Assembly: GCA_015058275.1 (NCBI GenBank)
Contig: SVCQ01000017.1
Coordinates: 1-45,314, forward strand
Reading direction: 5' to 3'
DNA length: 45,314 nucleotides
Source of the DNA: Clostridiales bacterium
GTDB lineage: Bacteria; Bacillota; Clostridia; Peptostreptococcales; Anaerovoracaceae
The notes below the pieces were generated by a model. The model was not told where the DNA came from, searched no databases, and saw nothing but the letters and a program-made list of their open reading frames with translations. Shown one piece after another: positions 15,556 through 23,503 of the stretch. The stretch's first letter is position 1; the number at the start of each line of letters is the position of its first letter. Position numbers and translations under genes: made by a program.

Positions 15556-16160
15556 TCTATCTCAGACTCTTCGCCGCCTTTGCCAAGGTAGGACTTCTGG
15601 GCTTCGGAGGGGGCCTTGCAATAGTCAGGCTCATCTTTGACAGCGTGCAGCCTTTCCTGGACATGAGCAGGGAGGCCTTCGCCAACATAGTCGCGATATC
15701 CCAGATCACTCCGGGACCGCTAGCCGTCAACACGGCCACTTACGTCGGCTACATAGCAGCCGGCATAGGAGGAGCCGCGTGCGCGACGCTCGGAGTGGTG
15801 CTGCCGGAGTTCATCATAATGAGCGTGGTGTGCCGCATGCTCACCCAGTTCAAAGACAGCAAGCTCGTCAGCGGAGCTCTTAACGGCATAAGACCTGCGA
15901 CCATCGGCCTCATAGGGGCCGCTGCCGTCACCCTGATAGCGCCGGCTATCGCCGGAGAGGGGAGGCTCGGACGGGGACTTCTTGCAAAACTCGGGGTGGA
16001 CATAACCCAGGGATTCGCGGGGAACATCTTCGGGCTTCCTGTCGACATAGTGTCGCTTCTGATGCTGGCACTGACCGTGGTGCTGATGGTCAGATACAAA
16101 AAGTCACCGTTCTTTGTGCTGATACTAATGGGATGCCTCGGAGCAATTCTTGGTGTATAA
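15552..16160 (+). CDS. chrA: Chromate transporter family protein, second half-size subunit
   Basis: The 202-aa membrane protein is homologous to its upstream partner, with the same motif in FAKVGLLGFGGGLAIVRLI and ISQITPGPLAVNTATYVGYIAAG, followed by several membrane segments. It overlaps its partner by 4 bp. GAGGGAGGTGACGG before the ATG is a good ribosome binding site within the first gene. The pair probably forms a heterodimeric anion exporter. The stop codon is followed directly by two C repeats. Confidence 0.88.
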   Translation: MIYLRLFAAFAKVGLLGFGGGLAIVRLIFDSVQPFLDMSREAFANIVAISQITPGPLAVNTATYVGYIAAGIGGAACATLGVVLPEFIIMSVVCRMLTQFKDSKLVSGALNGIRPATIGLIGAAAVTLIAPAIAGEGRLGRGLLAKLGVDITQGFAGNIFGLPVDIVSLLMLALTVVLMVRYKKSPFFVLILMGCLGAILGV

Positions 16161-16165
16161 TCCTA

Positions 16166-16210
16166 ATGTTGACGCCCGGATGGTCCGTATCAACGGATGA
16201 GCGTCAACAT
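16166..16210 (+). repeat. Family C hairpin, copy C1
   Basis: ATGTTGACGC (16166-16175) and GCGTCAACAT (16201-16210) are a perfect 10-bp inverted repeat. The interior CCGGATGGTCC...CGGATGA repeats in C2 with a different 7-nt apical loop, and TCC/GGA can form a short upper stem. Confidence 0.82.
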
Positions 16211-16240
16211 TTGGAAACGAACAGGTCATAAAACGGACGG

Positions 16241-16285
16241 ATGTTGACGCCCGGATGGTCCAAACTTACGGATGAGCGTCAACAA
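16241..16285 (+). repeat. Family C hairpin, copy C2
   Basis: This repeats C1 with a 75-bp period: ATGTTGACGC (16241-16250) pairs with GCGTCAACA (16276-16284), with the same conserved interior and a changed loop (AAACTTA instead of GTATCAA). It ends 13 bp before the AGGAGG of cysS, so it is in the cysS leader. Confidence 0.82.
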
Positions 16286-16310
16286 CGGGCGTACAGGAGG
16301 ATAAACCAAT

Positions 16311-17711
16311 ATGCAAGTCTACAACACTCTTACCAACAGAAAAGAAGAATTCGTACCTATCGAGCCGGGCAAGGTCAGGATGTATGTCTGCGGCCCGACC
16401 GTATATAACTTCTTCCACATAGGAAATGCCAGACCTTTTGTCGTATTCGATACGCTCAGGAGGTATTTCAAGTTCAGGGGCTACGAGGTCAAGTTCGTAC
16501 AGAACTTCACCGATGTTGACGACAAGATCATCAACAGAGCCAAGGAGGAAGGCATCACAGCGCCTGAGGTATCCGAGAAGTACATCAAGGAGTACTTCAA
16601 CGATGCAGAGGCACTCAACGTCCTCAGGGCTGACGTACACCCTAAGGTCTCAGAGCACATCCCTGAGATCATCGAGTTCGTACAGACCCTGATCGACAAG
16701 GGTTATGCCTACGAGGCTGACGGCGATGTCTATTATTCGACCCGCAAGTTCGGCGACTACGGCAAGCTCTCCGGCCAGAACATAGACGACCTCGAGAGCG
16801 GTGCGCGTATAGCAATCGGAGAGGTCAAGGAGGATCCGCTGGACTTCGCTCTGTGGAAGGCCCGCAAGGAGGAGTCCGAGATCGCCTGGGAATCCCCGTG
16901 GGGCATGGGCCGTCCGGGCTGGCATATCGAGTGCTCGACCATGGCCAAAAAGCACCTCGGCGACACCATCGACATCCACGGAGGCGGTCAGGACCTGACC
17001 TTCCCTCATCACGAGAATGAGATCGCTCAGTCCGAGGCCTGCAACGGAGTGCCTTTTGCACACTACTGGATGCACAACGGATATATAAACGTAGACGGCA
17101 AAAAGATGTCGAAATCCCTCAACAACTTCTTTACCGTCAGAGATATCAGAGAGAAGTATTCCGGAGACGTCATCAGGTTCTTCCTGCTCTCCGGTCACTA
17201 CAGGAGCCCGATCAACTTCTCGGATCTGCTGATGGAGCAGTCAAAGCAGGGCTACGAAAGGATCGCAACTGCTATCGAGACGCTTGAGTTCCTGATCGCA
17301 AACGGCACAGACGAGCCGATGGCCGATGAGGCGGCCAGGCTCGCAGCCCTCGATCAGTACAAGGACAAGTTCATCGAGGCCATGGACGATGACCTCAATA
17401 CTGCAGACGGCATCGCAGCCATCTTTGAGCTCGTATCCGAGATCAATCTTGCTGTCAAGGACGGCGCTTCGAAGACTTACGCAAAGGAAGCCCTCGCAAG
17501 GATCAAGGAGCTCACCGACGTGCTCGGAATCTTCGGCGGAGAGGACGAAGAGGAAGGCCTCGGAGACGACATCCAGGCTCTGATCGATGAGAGGCAGGCT
17601 GCGCGCAAGGAAAAGAACTGGGCGCGCGCTGATGAGATAAGAGATCAGCTCGCAGCCATGGGAATCACTCTCAAGGACACTCCGCAGGGTGTTCAGGTCA
17701 TAAGGAATTAA
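16311..17711 (+). CDS. cysS: Cysteinyl-tRNA synthetase
   Basis: The 466-aa class I enzyme charges tRNA-Cys. It has the zinc ligand cysteine and HIGH-type motif in CGPTVYNFFHIGNARP, the zinc site GWHIECS with HHENE, and the KMSKS loop in GKKMSKSLNNF. The length is normal. AGGAGG lies upstream. The gene begins the conserved cysS-mrnC-rlmB segment, here interrupted by thyA and an accessory block. The leader carries two C hairpins and no T-box. Confidence 0.97.
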   Translation: MQVYNTLTNRKEEFVPIEPGKVRMYVCGPTVYNFFHIGNARPFVVFDTLRRYFKFRGYEVKFVQNFTDVDDKIINRAKEEGITAPEVSEKYIKEYFNDAEALNVLRADVHPKVSEHIPEIIEFVQTLIDKGYAYEADGDVYYSTRKFGDYGKLSGQNIDDLESGARIAIGEVKEDPLDFALWKARKEESEIAWESPWGMGRPGWHIECSTMAKKHLGDTIDIHGGGQDLTFPHHENEIAQSEACNGVPFAHYWMHNGYINVDGKKMSKSLNNFFTVRDIREKYSGDVIRFFLLSGHYRSPINFSDLLMEQSKQGYERIATAIETLEFLIANGTDEPMADEAARLAALDQYKDKFIEAMDDDLNTADGIAAIFELVSEINLAVKDGASKTYAKEALARIKELTDVLGIFGGEDEEEGLGDDIQALIDERQAARKEKNWARADEIRDQLAAMGITLKDTPQGVQVIRN

Positions 17712-17815
17712 CAAATAGAAGGGTACCTGATATATCCCTTGCGGAGTACGGCTCTCGCCTCGTTGCGGCTTAACGCAGCGGTACTAAGCTCTGTCGGCGC
17801 CTGCGGCTTGCCAGT
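17712..17815 (+). other. Structured spacer after cysS
   Basis: This segment contains several local palindromes, for example GTTGCG with CGCAGC around 17762-17779 and repeated GGCTT words. I see no terminator with a T-run and no gene. It joins directly to repeat A4. Confidence 0.4.
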
Positions 17816-17895
17816 AATGCTATCTATGATGGTACGGCGTTGCCGTGAGGTAGATAGCATTGACCTCCGGAGACTAGGCTCCTCCGGTAACCGCT
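17816..17895 (+). repeat. Family A element, copy A4
   Basis: X AATGCTATCTA (17816-17826) is perfectly complementary over 11 bp to X' TAGATAGCATT (17851-17861). The inner hairpin CGGCGTTGCCG is at 17835-17845, followed by TGAGG. The second hairpin is GACCTCCG, GGAG/CTCC, CTCCGGTAA. The ATC/GAT pair of other copies is replaced by ACC/GGT, a compensatory change. Confidence 0.8.
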
Positions 17896-17957
17896 AAGTG
17901 CCGGCTACCGCAAAGCCTCCGCGCGGGACATATGCAGGTCCCTGTAGTAATAATATA

Positions 17958-18788
17958 ATGAGTAAAGCAGACGTATTATTTGTGAATATGTGCCGGGATG
18001 TGCTCGACAACGGTTTCAGCACCGAAGGCATGCCTGTCCGCCCGCACTGGGAGGACGGCACTCCGGCTCATACAATAAAGAACTTCGGGGTGGTCAACAG
18101 ATATGACCTCTCGGAGGAGTTCCCGGCGCTCACACTGAGGCCGACGGCCATCAAGCTGGCGACCGATGAGATGCTGTGGATATGGCAGAAGAAGTCAAAC
18201 CGCCTGGCTGACCTCAAGTCCCATGTATGGGATGAGTGGGCCGATGAGAACGGGACCATAGGCAAGGCCTACGGATACCAGATGGCCAAAAAGTACAGGT
18301 TCAAACAGGGCGAGATGGACCAGGTCGACAACGTGCTGTGGTGTCTCAAAAACGACAGGTACTCAAGGCGCATCATGACCAATCTGTATAATTTCGAGGA
18401 CCTCTCCGAGATGAGGCTCGAGCCCTGTGCCTACTCGATGACATTCAACGTCAAAGGAGATACGCTTAACGGCATACTCAACCAGAGATCGCAGGACATA
18501 CTCGCTGCCAACAACTGGAACGTAGTGCAGTACTCGATGCTCATGATGATGCTGGCGCAGGTATCCGGCCTCAAGGTCGGAGAGCTGGTGCACGTCATAT
18601 CCGATGCCCACATCTACGACAGGCATGTGCCGCTTGTGGAGGAACTCATCTCAAGGCCGCAGTATCCTGCGCCGAAGGTGACGCTCAATCCGGACGTAAA
18701 GAACTTCTACGACTTCACGACAGACGACATAAAGGTCGAGAACTATCAGCACGGTGAGCAGATCCGCAACATACCTGTAGCGATATAG
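17958..18788 (+). CDS. thyA: Thymidylate synthase, ThyA type
   Basis: The 276-aa enzyme makes dTMP from dUMP with methylene-tetrahydrofolate, releasing dihydrofolate, which the folA product in this window can recycle. The catalytic cysteine is C157 in RLEPCAYSM. The dUMP-binding motif is NQRSQDILAANNWNVVQYS and the C-terminal region contains HIYDRHVP. It belongs to a divergent ThyA subgroup. The start is uncertain: the ATG at 17958 has no convincing ribosome binding site and overlaps a TATAAT. In-frame GTG 17982 or ATG 17988 are alternatives, and a longer upstream frame is open. Many clostridia have thyX near this position instead. Confidence 0.9.
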   Translation: MSKADVLFVNMCRDVLDNGFSTEGMPVRPHWEDGTPAHTIKNFGVVNRYDLSEEFPALTLRPTAIKLATDEMLWIWQKKSNRLADLKSHVWDEWADENGTIGKAYGYQMAKKYRFKQGEMDQVDNVLWCLKNDRYSRRIMTNLYNFEDLSEMRLEPCAYSMTFNVKGDTLNGILNQRSQDILAANNWNVVQYSMLMMMLAQVSGLKVGELVHVISDAHIYDRHVPLVEELISRPQYPAPKVTLNPDVKNFYDFTTDDIKVENYQHGEQIRNIPVAI

Positions 18789-18854
18789 CGCTTGCGGTCA
18801 AAATCCGACCCGGAAAATGACCTCCGCGCTGCATGCACCTGTCATCCTGAGCGC

Positions 18855-18935
18855 AGCAGTTATCGAAGGAGCCCAGCCTCCGTAGATCAATGCTTTCATC
18901 ATCACGGCAACGCCGTTATGAATGAAGAAAGCATT
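18855..18935 (-). repeat. Family A element, copy A5 (inverted relative to genes)
   Basis: Read on the minus strand: AATGCTTTC (18935-18927), hairpin CGGCGTTGCCG (18915-18905), then GAAAGCATT (18897-18889), GATCTACG, a GGAGGC/GCTCC hairpin and CTTCGATAA (18868-18860). The flanking genes thyA and mrnC are on the plus strand, so orientation is not tied to transcription. Confidence 0.78.
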
Positions 18936-18949
18936 TAGGATATAAGAGA

Positions 18950-19360
18950 ATGAAAAAAGAACAGTTAGCAAAAATAAATCCGACCACTCTCGCATACCTC
19001 GGTGACGCAGTCTTCGAGGTCATCGTGCGTGAGAAGATCATAAGCGAAAAGCCTGGCGATGTGGACAGGGCGCATCATACAGCCGTGAGATACGTCTCCG
19101 CGGCCGGCCAGTCAAAGGCCGCAAAGGCCATGGCCTCTTCGGGCTTCCTGACAGCTGAGGAGCTCGAGATCTACAAGAGGGGACGCAACCGCCGCGCCAT
19201 GTCCAGGCCGCAGCATGCAGACCCGAAGGAGTACAAGATAGCTACCGGCTTCGAAGCCCTGCTGGGCTGGCTCTACCTCTCTGACGAGAGGGAGAGGCTC
19301 CGCGAGATCGCGGCCGAAGCCGTCCGCATAGTAGACGCTTCCGAGAGAAAGAAGAACTAA
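18950..19360 (+). CDS. mrnC: Mini-ribonuclease III
   Basis: The 136-aa protein is a stand-alone RNase III catalytic domain that matures 23S rRNA in Bacillus and relatives. Signatures are LAYLGDAVFEVIVRE with the catalytic acidic residues, YKRGRNRRA, and ATGFEALLGWLYL with the second acidic site. There is no double-stranded RNA-binding domain, as is normal for this family. It sits in the Firmicutes order cysS-mrnC-rlmB, but here rlmB is 9 kb away. AGGA lies upstream of the ATG, and the A5 palindrome ends 14 bp before it. Confidence 0.95.
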   Translation: MKKEQLAKINPTTLAYLGDAVFEVIVREKIISEKPGDVDRAHHTAVRYVSAAGQSKAAKAMASSGFLTAEELEIYKRGRNRRAMSRPQHADPKEYKIATGFEALLGWLYLSDERERLREIAAEAVRIVDASERKKN

Positions 19361-19363
19361 AAG

Positions 19364-19390
19364 AAGAAGCAGCGCCGCGGCGCTTCTTTT
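19364..19390. terminator. Bidirectional terminator between mrnC and the HTH gene
   Basis: AAGAA (19364-19368) pairs with TTCTT (19384-19388) around a GCGC/GCGC core. TTTT follows on the plus strand and an A-rich run precedes it, giving T's on the minus strand. The genes converge here. Confidence 0.7.
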
Positions 19391-21125
19391 ACTTTGTCAT
19401 CTCAAATGGTATGAAATCCTGGAAGGCTCGTATCATCCTGCTGTGGTAAATCACGAAGTGGATGGTCGGGCTTTTTTCTTTTGAGACTATCACCATCTTA
19501 TCTCCCGCTATCGTTATGTTGATGTTGTTGAAGAGCGGGGAAGGCACAGGGTCGAATATGAAGCCCGGGTATTGCTCCGCGAGCTGCATGAGTTCGGCCC
19601 TGTACCTGTGAAATGTATCGTAAGGCAGTTTGTAGTCAATATCAATGAACTGATCCGCAAACGACAGCCTGACAGGTGAGGCGTCGTACCCGGCTTTGGA
19701 CACATCAGGCAGTATCAGCCTTATCGAGCCCTCTTCGATGTGCGTAAGCATGCGGGATCTGGCCCTGTCGTAATACCTGCGCAGCCTGTTTGCCTGCTCG
19801 GCCGGAAGATCGATGTCTGCGAGCACCTCTTCAAATGAAGTGCGGTTCAGGAAGTACAAAGGGAGACTCGAGCAGATGAAGCGCAGGTCTGTGTTGGTGA
19901 GTATCCTGCCCAGCACCGCATTGTATCCGCTGCTGCGGCTCGCATCGAATATGTCCATCAGGGGCTTCGCCTTCGCGAGAAGACTCTCTGCGCGCATCCT
20001 GTAGTGGGCCACATCCTCCTTTGAGCGGTAGAGCACATAGCGCCCCTCGCCGTGGCTTCCGTTGACTGCATTGCCCTCAAGTGCGGCGGCTCCGGACACC
20101 TTGAGCAGGTGATTGAAGACTCCGTTGTTAGGGGACGGAAGATAGTACGGAGAGATCTGTCCCGTCATGTACATAGGTATGTAATTCTCAAGGCCCAGCA
20201 TCATCTCGTTGAACGGCCTGTTGATGTCGTGTATGAAATTGATGCGCAGTCCCTTTTTGAGCATCAGAGCGAGCCCGAAGAGATACTTCTTTGGGAATTC
20301 CGGATCGGCAGCCATCTCCTCCATAGGCATGTCGCTGTACAGCGTCACATCATCCATGGATCTGGAGAGCACGGTCGTCTTCATGAAGTCCAGCTCGCTC
20401 TCCATCATCTTGTCTATGCCCGTGTATACCTTGCGCGTAGGAAGGTGAGGCATGGCAGGCGGGACCTTCAGTTCGTCGAAGCGGACGGACGTCAGATACT
20501 CTCCGAGGTCGAAGGAATCCACGCTGCTCAGGAACTTCGGGATGGGATCATCCTGCCTTGCGCTGACCCCGGATCCCAGCCATACGACCAGTGCGTCGCG
20601 GACCTCCGAAGGGGAAGGCGCGGATGCCCCGTCATGGTCTATTATCTGAGCGAGCGAGGACAGATTGCCGCTGTCGCTGAATTTGTTGGTTATGTATGTC
20701 GAGACTTCATTTATGAATGAAGTCACATTGCCCGGCTTACGTGAGCCGGAGAGGATCTTCGAAACATACGAAGGGTCGCTGTAGATGCCGCGGGCAAGCT
20801 CGCTTACGCGGATGTCCAGTGACTTCATCAGCATATTGAGATTGGACACAAAAGCGCCGTAATCGATCACGGCGGAATCGCTAAGAGATGCTGTAAGAAC
20901 ATCAGTGATCGTCCTCACATCCATCCCGTCAGTATCGCGGGCCGATGCGAGCGACGAAAGCCCGTCGGCAAGCTGGGACAGCTGACGGCTGCCCGCTCCC
21001 GGCTCGCGCTCCCCGGAGCAGTATCTGCTGATCGTAGCCGCACTCAGTCCCGAAGCTTTTGCAAGCTCCTTGTGAGTCACGCCCAGACTGTCAATGTATA
21101 TGTTGAGCTGTTCACAGAATCTCAT
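19389..21125 (-). CDS. Large XRE-type helix-turn-helix protein with two HTH regions
   Basis: The 578-aa protein starts with an XRE-like HTH (about 8-40: LGVTHKELAKASGLSAATIS) and has a second similar segment at about 93-147 (DIRVSELARGIYSDPSYVSKILSGSRKPG). The remaining 430 residues are an unrecognised mixed alpha/beta region, probably a sensor. The ATG at 21125 was chosen because GGAGAG precedes it and the HTH begins right after; the 67 upstream codons look non-family. The gene is divergent from two lipoprotein genes. A cytosolic transcription regulator is likely; its target and ligand are unknown. Confidence 0.75.
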   Translation of the reverse strand: MRFCEQLNIYIDSLGVTHKELAKASGLSAATISRYCSGEREPGAGSRQLSQLADGLSSLASARDTDGMDVRTITDVLTASLSDSAVIDYGAFVSNLNMLMKSLDIRVSELARGIYSDPSYVSKILSGSRKPGNVTSFINEVSTYITNKFSDSGNLSSLAQIIDHDGASAPSPSEVRDALVVWLGSGVSARQDDPIPKFLSSVDSFDLGEYLTSVRFDELKVPPAMPHLPTRKVYTGIDKMMESELDFMKTTVLSRSMDDVTLYSDMPMEEMAADPEFPKKYLFGLALMLKKGLRINFIHDINRPFNEMMLGLENYIPMYMTGQISPYYLPSPNNGVFNHLLKVSGAAALEGNAVNGSHGEGRYVLYRSKEDVAHYRMRAESLLAKAKPLMDIFDASRSSGYNAVLGRILTNTDLRFICSSLPLYFLNRTSFEEVLADIDLPAEQANRLRRYYDRARSRMLTHIEEGSIRLILPDVSKAGYDASPVRLSFADQFIDIDYKLPYDTFHRYRAELMQLAEQYPGFIFDPVPSPLFNNINITIAGDKMVIVSKEKSPTIHFVIYHSRMIRAFQDFIPFEMTK

Positions 21126-21139
21126 ATTCTCTCCATATG

Positions 21140-21156
21140 TATAGTACTTAACTATA
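21140..21156. promoter_or_regulatory. Palindrome upstream of the HTH gene
   Basis: TATAGT (21140-21145) and ACTATA (21151-21156) are a perfect 6-bp inverted repeat with a 5-bp spacer, 15 bp upstream of the HTH start codon. Size and place fit an XRE operator for self-control, but no second copy was found. Confidence 0.4.
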
Positions 21157-21294
21157 TTATGCACCATGCGAAAAACTAAGTGTACCGATTTCCGAATTGT
21201 CACGGAATATTCAGAAACCATAAAAGGCTTCCTTTTTGTTTGAGCGGCTATGAAGTAAAATTGTATCAGAAACAGCAGAAAGGAGATGCGAGCC

Positions 21295-21900
21295 ATGAAG
21301 AGCTTTAATAGGTATATGATCATCATGCTGGCCCTGATGATGTCGGTGATGATGCTTCTTGCGGGATGCGGCGGAGGATCTTCCGATACCGAAGCGCAGG
21401 AGGAAGAGACAAAGGTCGAGGAGACCCAGAGCGGAGAATCGGGTTCGGCGTCTGCCGGAGATTATGACGTGATGCAGGGGTTCGAAAAGAAAGCCAATGA
21501 TGACGGCTCGATCGAGTATCTGTACTTCAACGACTTCATGCTGGTCATGCCGGGTAACGAGAAGTGGGCTTTCGAGCCATCCGAGGACGGACGTTCGGTC
21601 ACCTTCTATCTGAACTCTGCCAAACAGGAGGGCTATGGCGGCAAGCTCGTGACTATAACAGCCTATGATATCGACGACAACTCGTATGAGGCCATTCCGC
21701 ACTACAGCGTGGCCGGAGTCGGAGGCAAGACAAACAAACGCTTCATAGCTGATTATCCTACGGACGTCCAGTGGAACCACGAAGACGCCCAGCAGGAAGC
21801 GGACTACAGAGACCTTGCAGACTATCTGGGCAAGATAGGCGAAGGTGCAGTCAACAGCCCGCTCGCTACAGCTGACAGCAACGCCGAGCCGGTGGAGTAG
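21295..21900 (+). CDS. Small lipoprotein of unknown function (C-terminal-domain paralogue)
   Basis: The 201-aa product has a lipoprotein signal (lipobox L-L-A-G-C, cysteine 25), a Ser/Glu-rich linker, and a domain at about 55-190 with GDYDVMQGFEKK, YLYFNDFMLVMP, GYGGKLVTITAYD, and AGVGGKTNKRFIADYPTDVQ. The same domain forms the C-terminus of the next gene's product, so the genes are related by duplication. The ATG at 21295 was chosen over the one at 21286 because AGGAG at 21281-21285 needs a spacer. I do not recognise the domain. It is presumably exposed outside the membrane. Confidence 0.8.
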   Translation: MKSFNRYMIIMLALMMSVMMLLAGCGGGSSDTEAQEEETKVEETQSGESGSASAGDYDVMQGFEKKANDDGSIEYLYFNDFMLVMPGNEKWAFEPSEDGRSVTFYLNSAKQEGYGGKLVTITAYDIDDNSYEAIPHYSVAGVGGKTNKRFIADYPTDVQWNHEDAQQEADYRDLADYLGKIGEGAVNSPLATADSNAEPVE

Positions 21901-21943
21901 ACTCTGGTTTCGGATCGAATGATTATAAGAGGGGAGGAGTGAG

Positions 21944-23410
21944 ATGAGTACGCATAACAAAAGATTCCTTGTGACCCTGCTGGCGGTCATCATGACGGTA
22001 ATGATGCTGCTCCCGGCCTGCAGCGGCAGCGGCGGCGGATCTGCTTCTGTGGACAATATCCAGCAGAACGTAACTGTAGGCAAAAGGGTCTTCGTGGACA
22101 AGAGCGGAGTCGTATATTTCGGATACGAGAACTTCATCTGCTCGGCTCTGTTCAAGGACGGCGAGATCAATGACTTCGTCGTCGAGGGAGCGACTACAGG
22201 CAGGATCTACGGCATTGCCATATACGATGACGCGATGTACATCGCTGCGAGTGACGGACTCTTCAGCTATCCTCTCGCGATGTTCACCGGCGAGGACAAG
22301 AACGCTTCGCCGACGACGGTCTGCAAGGACGGACTTGAGTCCTACAATCACTTCGAGATCTTTGAGGACAAGGTCTTCTTTACCTACGGACACTCGCTGT
22401 ACTACGTGCCTGTAAGCGGCGGGGACAAGCAGGAGATCGCGGATGAAGTCTATGACTTCGAAGTCAGCGACAAGGGCATCTACATTGCCGAGCGCGACGG
22501 GGAGATGAAGATAATGAGCCCTGACCTCGATGACGACAAGGATGCGGGATCGATCGCAAAGGAAGTCAAGTTCACGGTAGGCGGGCCGGACCTGCTCTAT
22601 CGCGACGGATCAAAACTCATGGCTTATTCCGTACAGAAGGAAGAGTCAGAAGAGATCAGGACCGAAAACGGCCTCAATGAATACATGGTGGCCTGGTCGA
22701 ACGGCACCAACTACCTCTACCAGGATGCGGAGTACAAGACTCATCTGGTGACGAAGGATGGTGAGAAGGACATTGAAGATGTCAACAACTACCCGGACAA
22801 ATCGTACGGATACCAGTACGGTGACTACCTCGTGTCCACCTCGCACCAGTACACAAAGATGCAGCTCTTCGATCTGGCAAACGGTACATACAAGGAGTAT
22901 GACCTCGACAAGGAGATGGCTCAGTATCTCAGCCGGATCAAAGGAGGGGACAGCAACCCTGAGCCTCAGACGGAGCCGCAGACGGGCGGTGACTACGATG
23001 TAATGAAGAGCTTCATGAGGAACGCTTCGTCAGACGGCAAGGAGCAGTACATGTACTTCAACGACTTCCTCCTGGTACTGCCTAACGACAGCGATATAGG
23101 CTTCGAGGGCAAGGGCGACAGCGTAGACATCCTGTGCATCCCGGCAAAGAACGAGGGATATGCAGGCAAGCTCGTGACCATAAGGGCCTACGACATGAAT
23201 GATGACTCGTACAAGAACCTGCCTAACTACCATGTGGCGGGAGTGGGGCAGAACGTCCAAAAGAGATTCATTGCGATCTATCCTACGGATCTGCAGTTCG
23301 GACCAAACTCAAAGGCCAAGTACGACGAGCTCCACGATATCGTCTACAAGATACAGGAGGGCTCACCGGACAGCCCGCTCCAGACGGCGGACTCAAGCCC
23401 GGCACCATAG
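21944..23410 (+). CDS. Lipoprotein with beta-propeller-like body and paralogous C-terminal domain
   Basis: The 488-aa product has a signal peptide with lipobox L-L-P-A-C (cysteine 26). The central part (about 35-340) is a series of short repeated strands with GVYFGYENFICSALF, YDDAMYIAASDGLFSY, and FEDKVFFTYGHSLYYVP, like the YWTD/DUF5050-type propellers of Gram-positive surface proteins. The C-terminal 135 residues match the neighbouring lipoprotein domain. GGGGAGG precedes the start and the gene follows its paralogue by 43 bp. The function is unknown; a surface sensor or binding protein is a reasonable guess. Confidence 0.8.
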   Translation: MSTHNKRFLVTLLAVIMTVMMLLPACSGSGGGSASVDNIQQNVTVGKRVFVDKSGVVYFGYENFICSALFKDGEINDFVVEGATTGRIYGIAIYDDAMYIAASDGLFSYPLAMFTGEDKNASPTTVCKDGLESYNHFEIFEDKVFFTYGHSLYYVPVSGGDKQEIADEVYDFEVSDKGIYIAERDGEMKIMSPDLDDDKDAGSIAKEVKFTVGGPDLLYRDGSKLMAYSVQKEESEEIRTENGLNEYMVAWSNGTNYLYQDAEYKTHLVTKDGEKDIEDVNNYPDKSYGYQYGDYLVSTSHQYTKMQLFDLANGTYKEYDLDKEMAQYLSRIKGGDSNPEPQTEPQTGGDYDVMKSFMRNASSDGKEQYMYFNDFLLVLPNDSDIGFEGKGDSVDILCIPAKNEGYAGKLVTIRAYDMNDDSYKNLPNYHVAGVGQNVQKRFIAIYPTDLQFGPNSKAKYDELHDIVYKIQEGSPDSPLQTADSSPAP

Positions 23411-23435
23411 ATCAAAAGACAAAATATCAATGACG

Positions 23436-23462
23436 GAAGGAGTGCTTCTGCGCTCCTTCTTT
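23436..23462 (+). terminator. Terminator after the lipoprotein pair
   Basis: GAAGGAG (23436-23442) and CTCCTTC (23453-23459) are extended by three inner pairs around a TTCT loop and followed by a short TTT. The T-run is weak. Confidence 0.6.
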
Positions 23463-23503
23463 CGTTGTGAGCGCATGCCGGCATGTGGTAAAATATAACG
23501 GTT

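Noticed and set aside
16161-16310. T-box leader upstream of cysS (and similarly asnS and proS)
   Set aside because: No specifier loop or GGTGGNACCGCG antiterminator motif; the cysS leader instead holds the C hairpins, and the other two leaders are too short.
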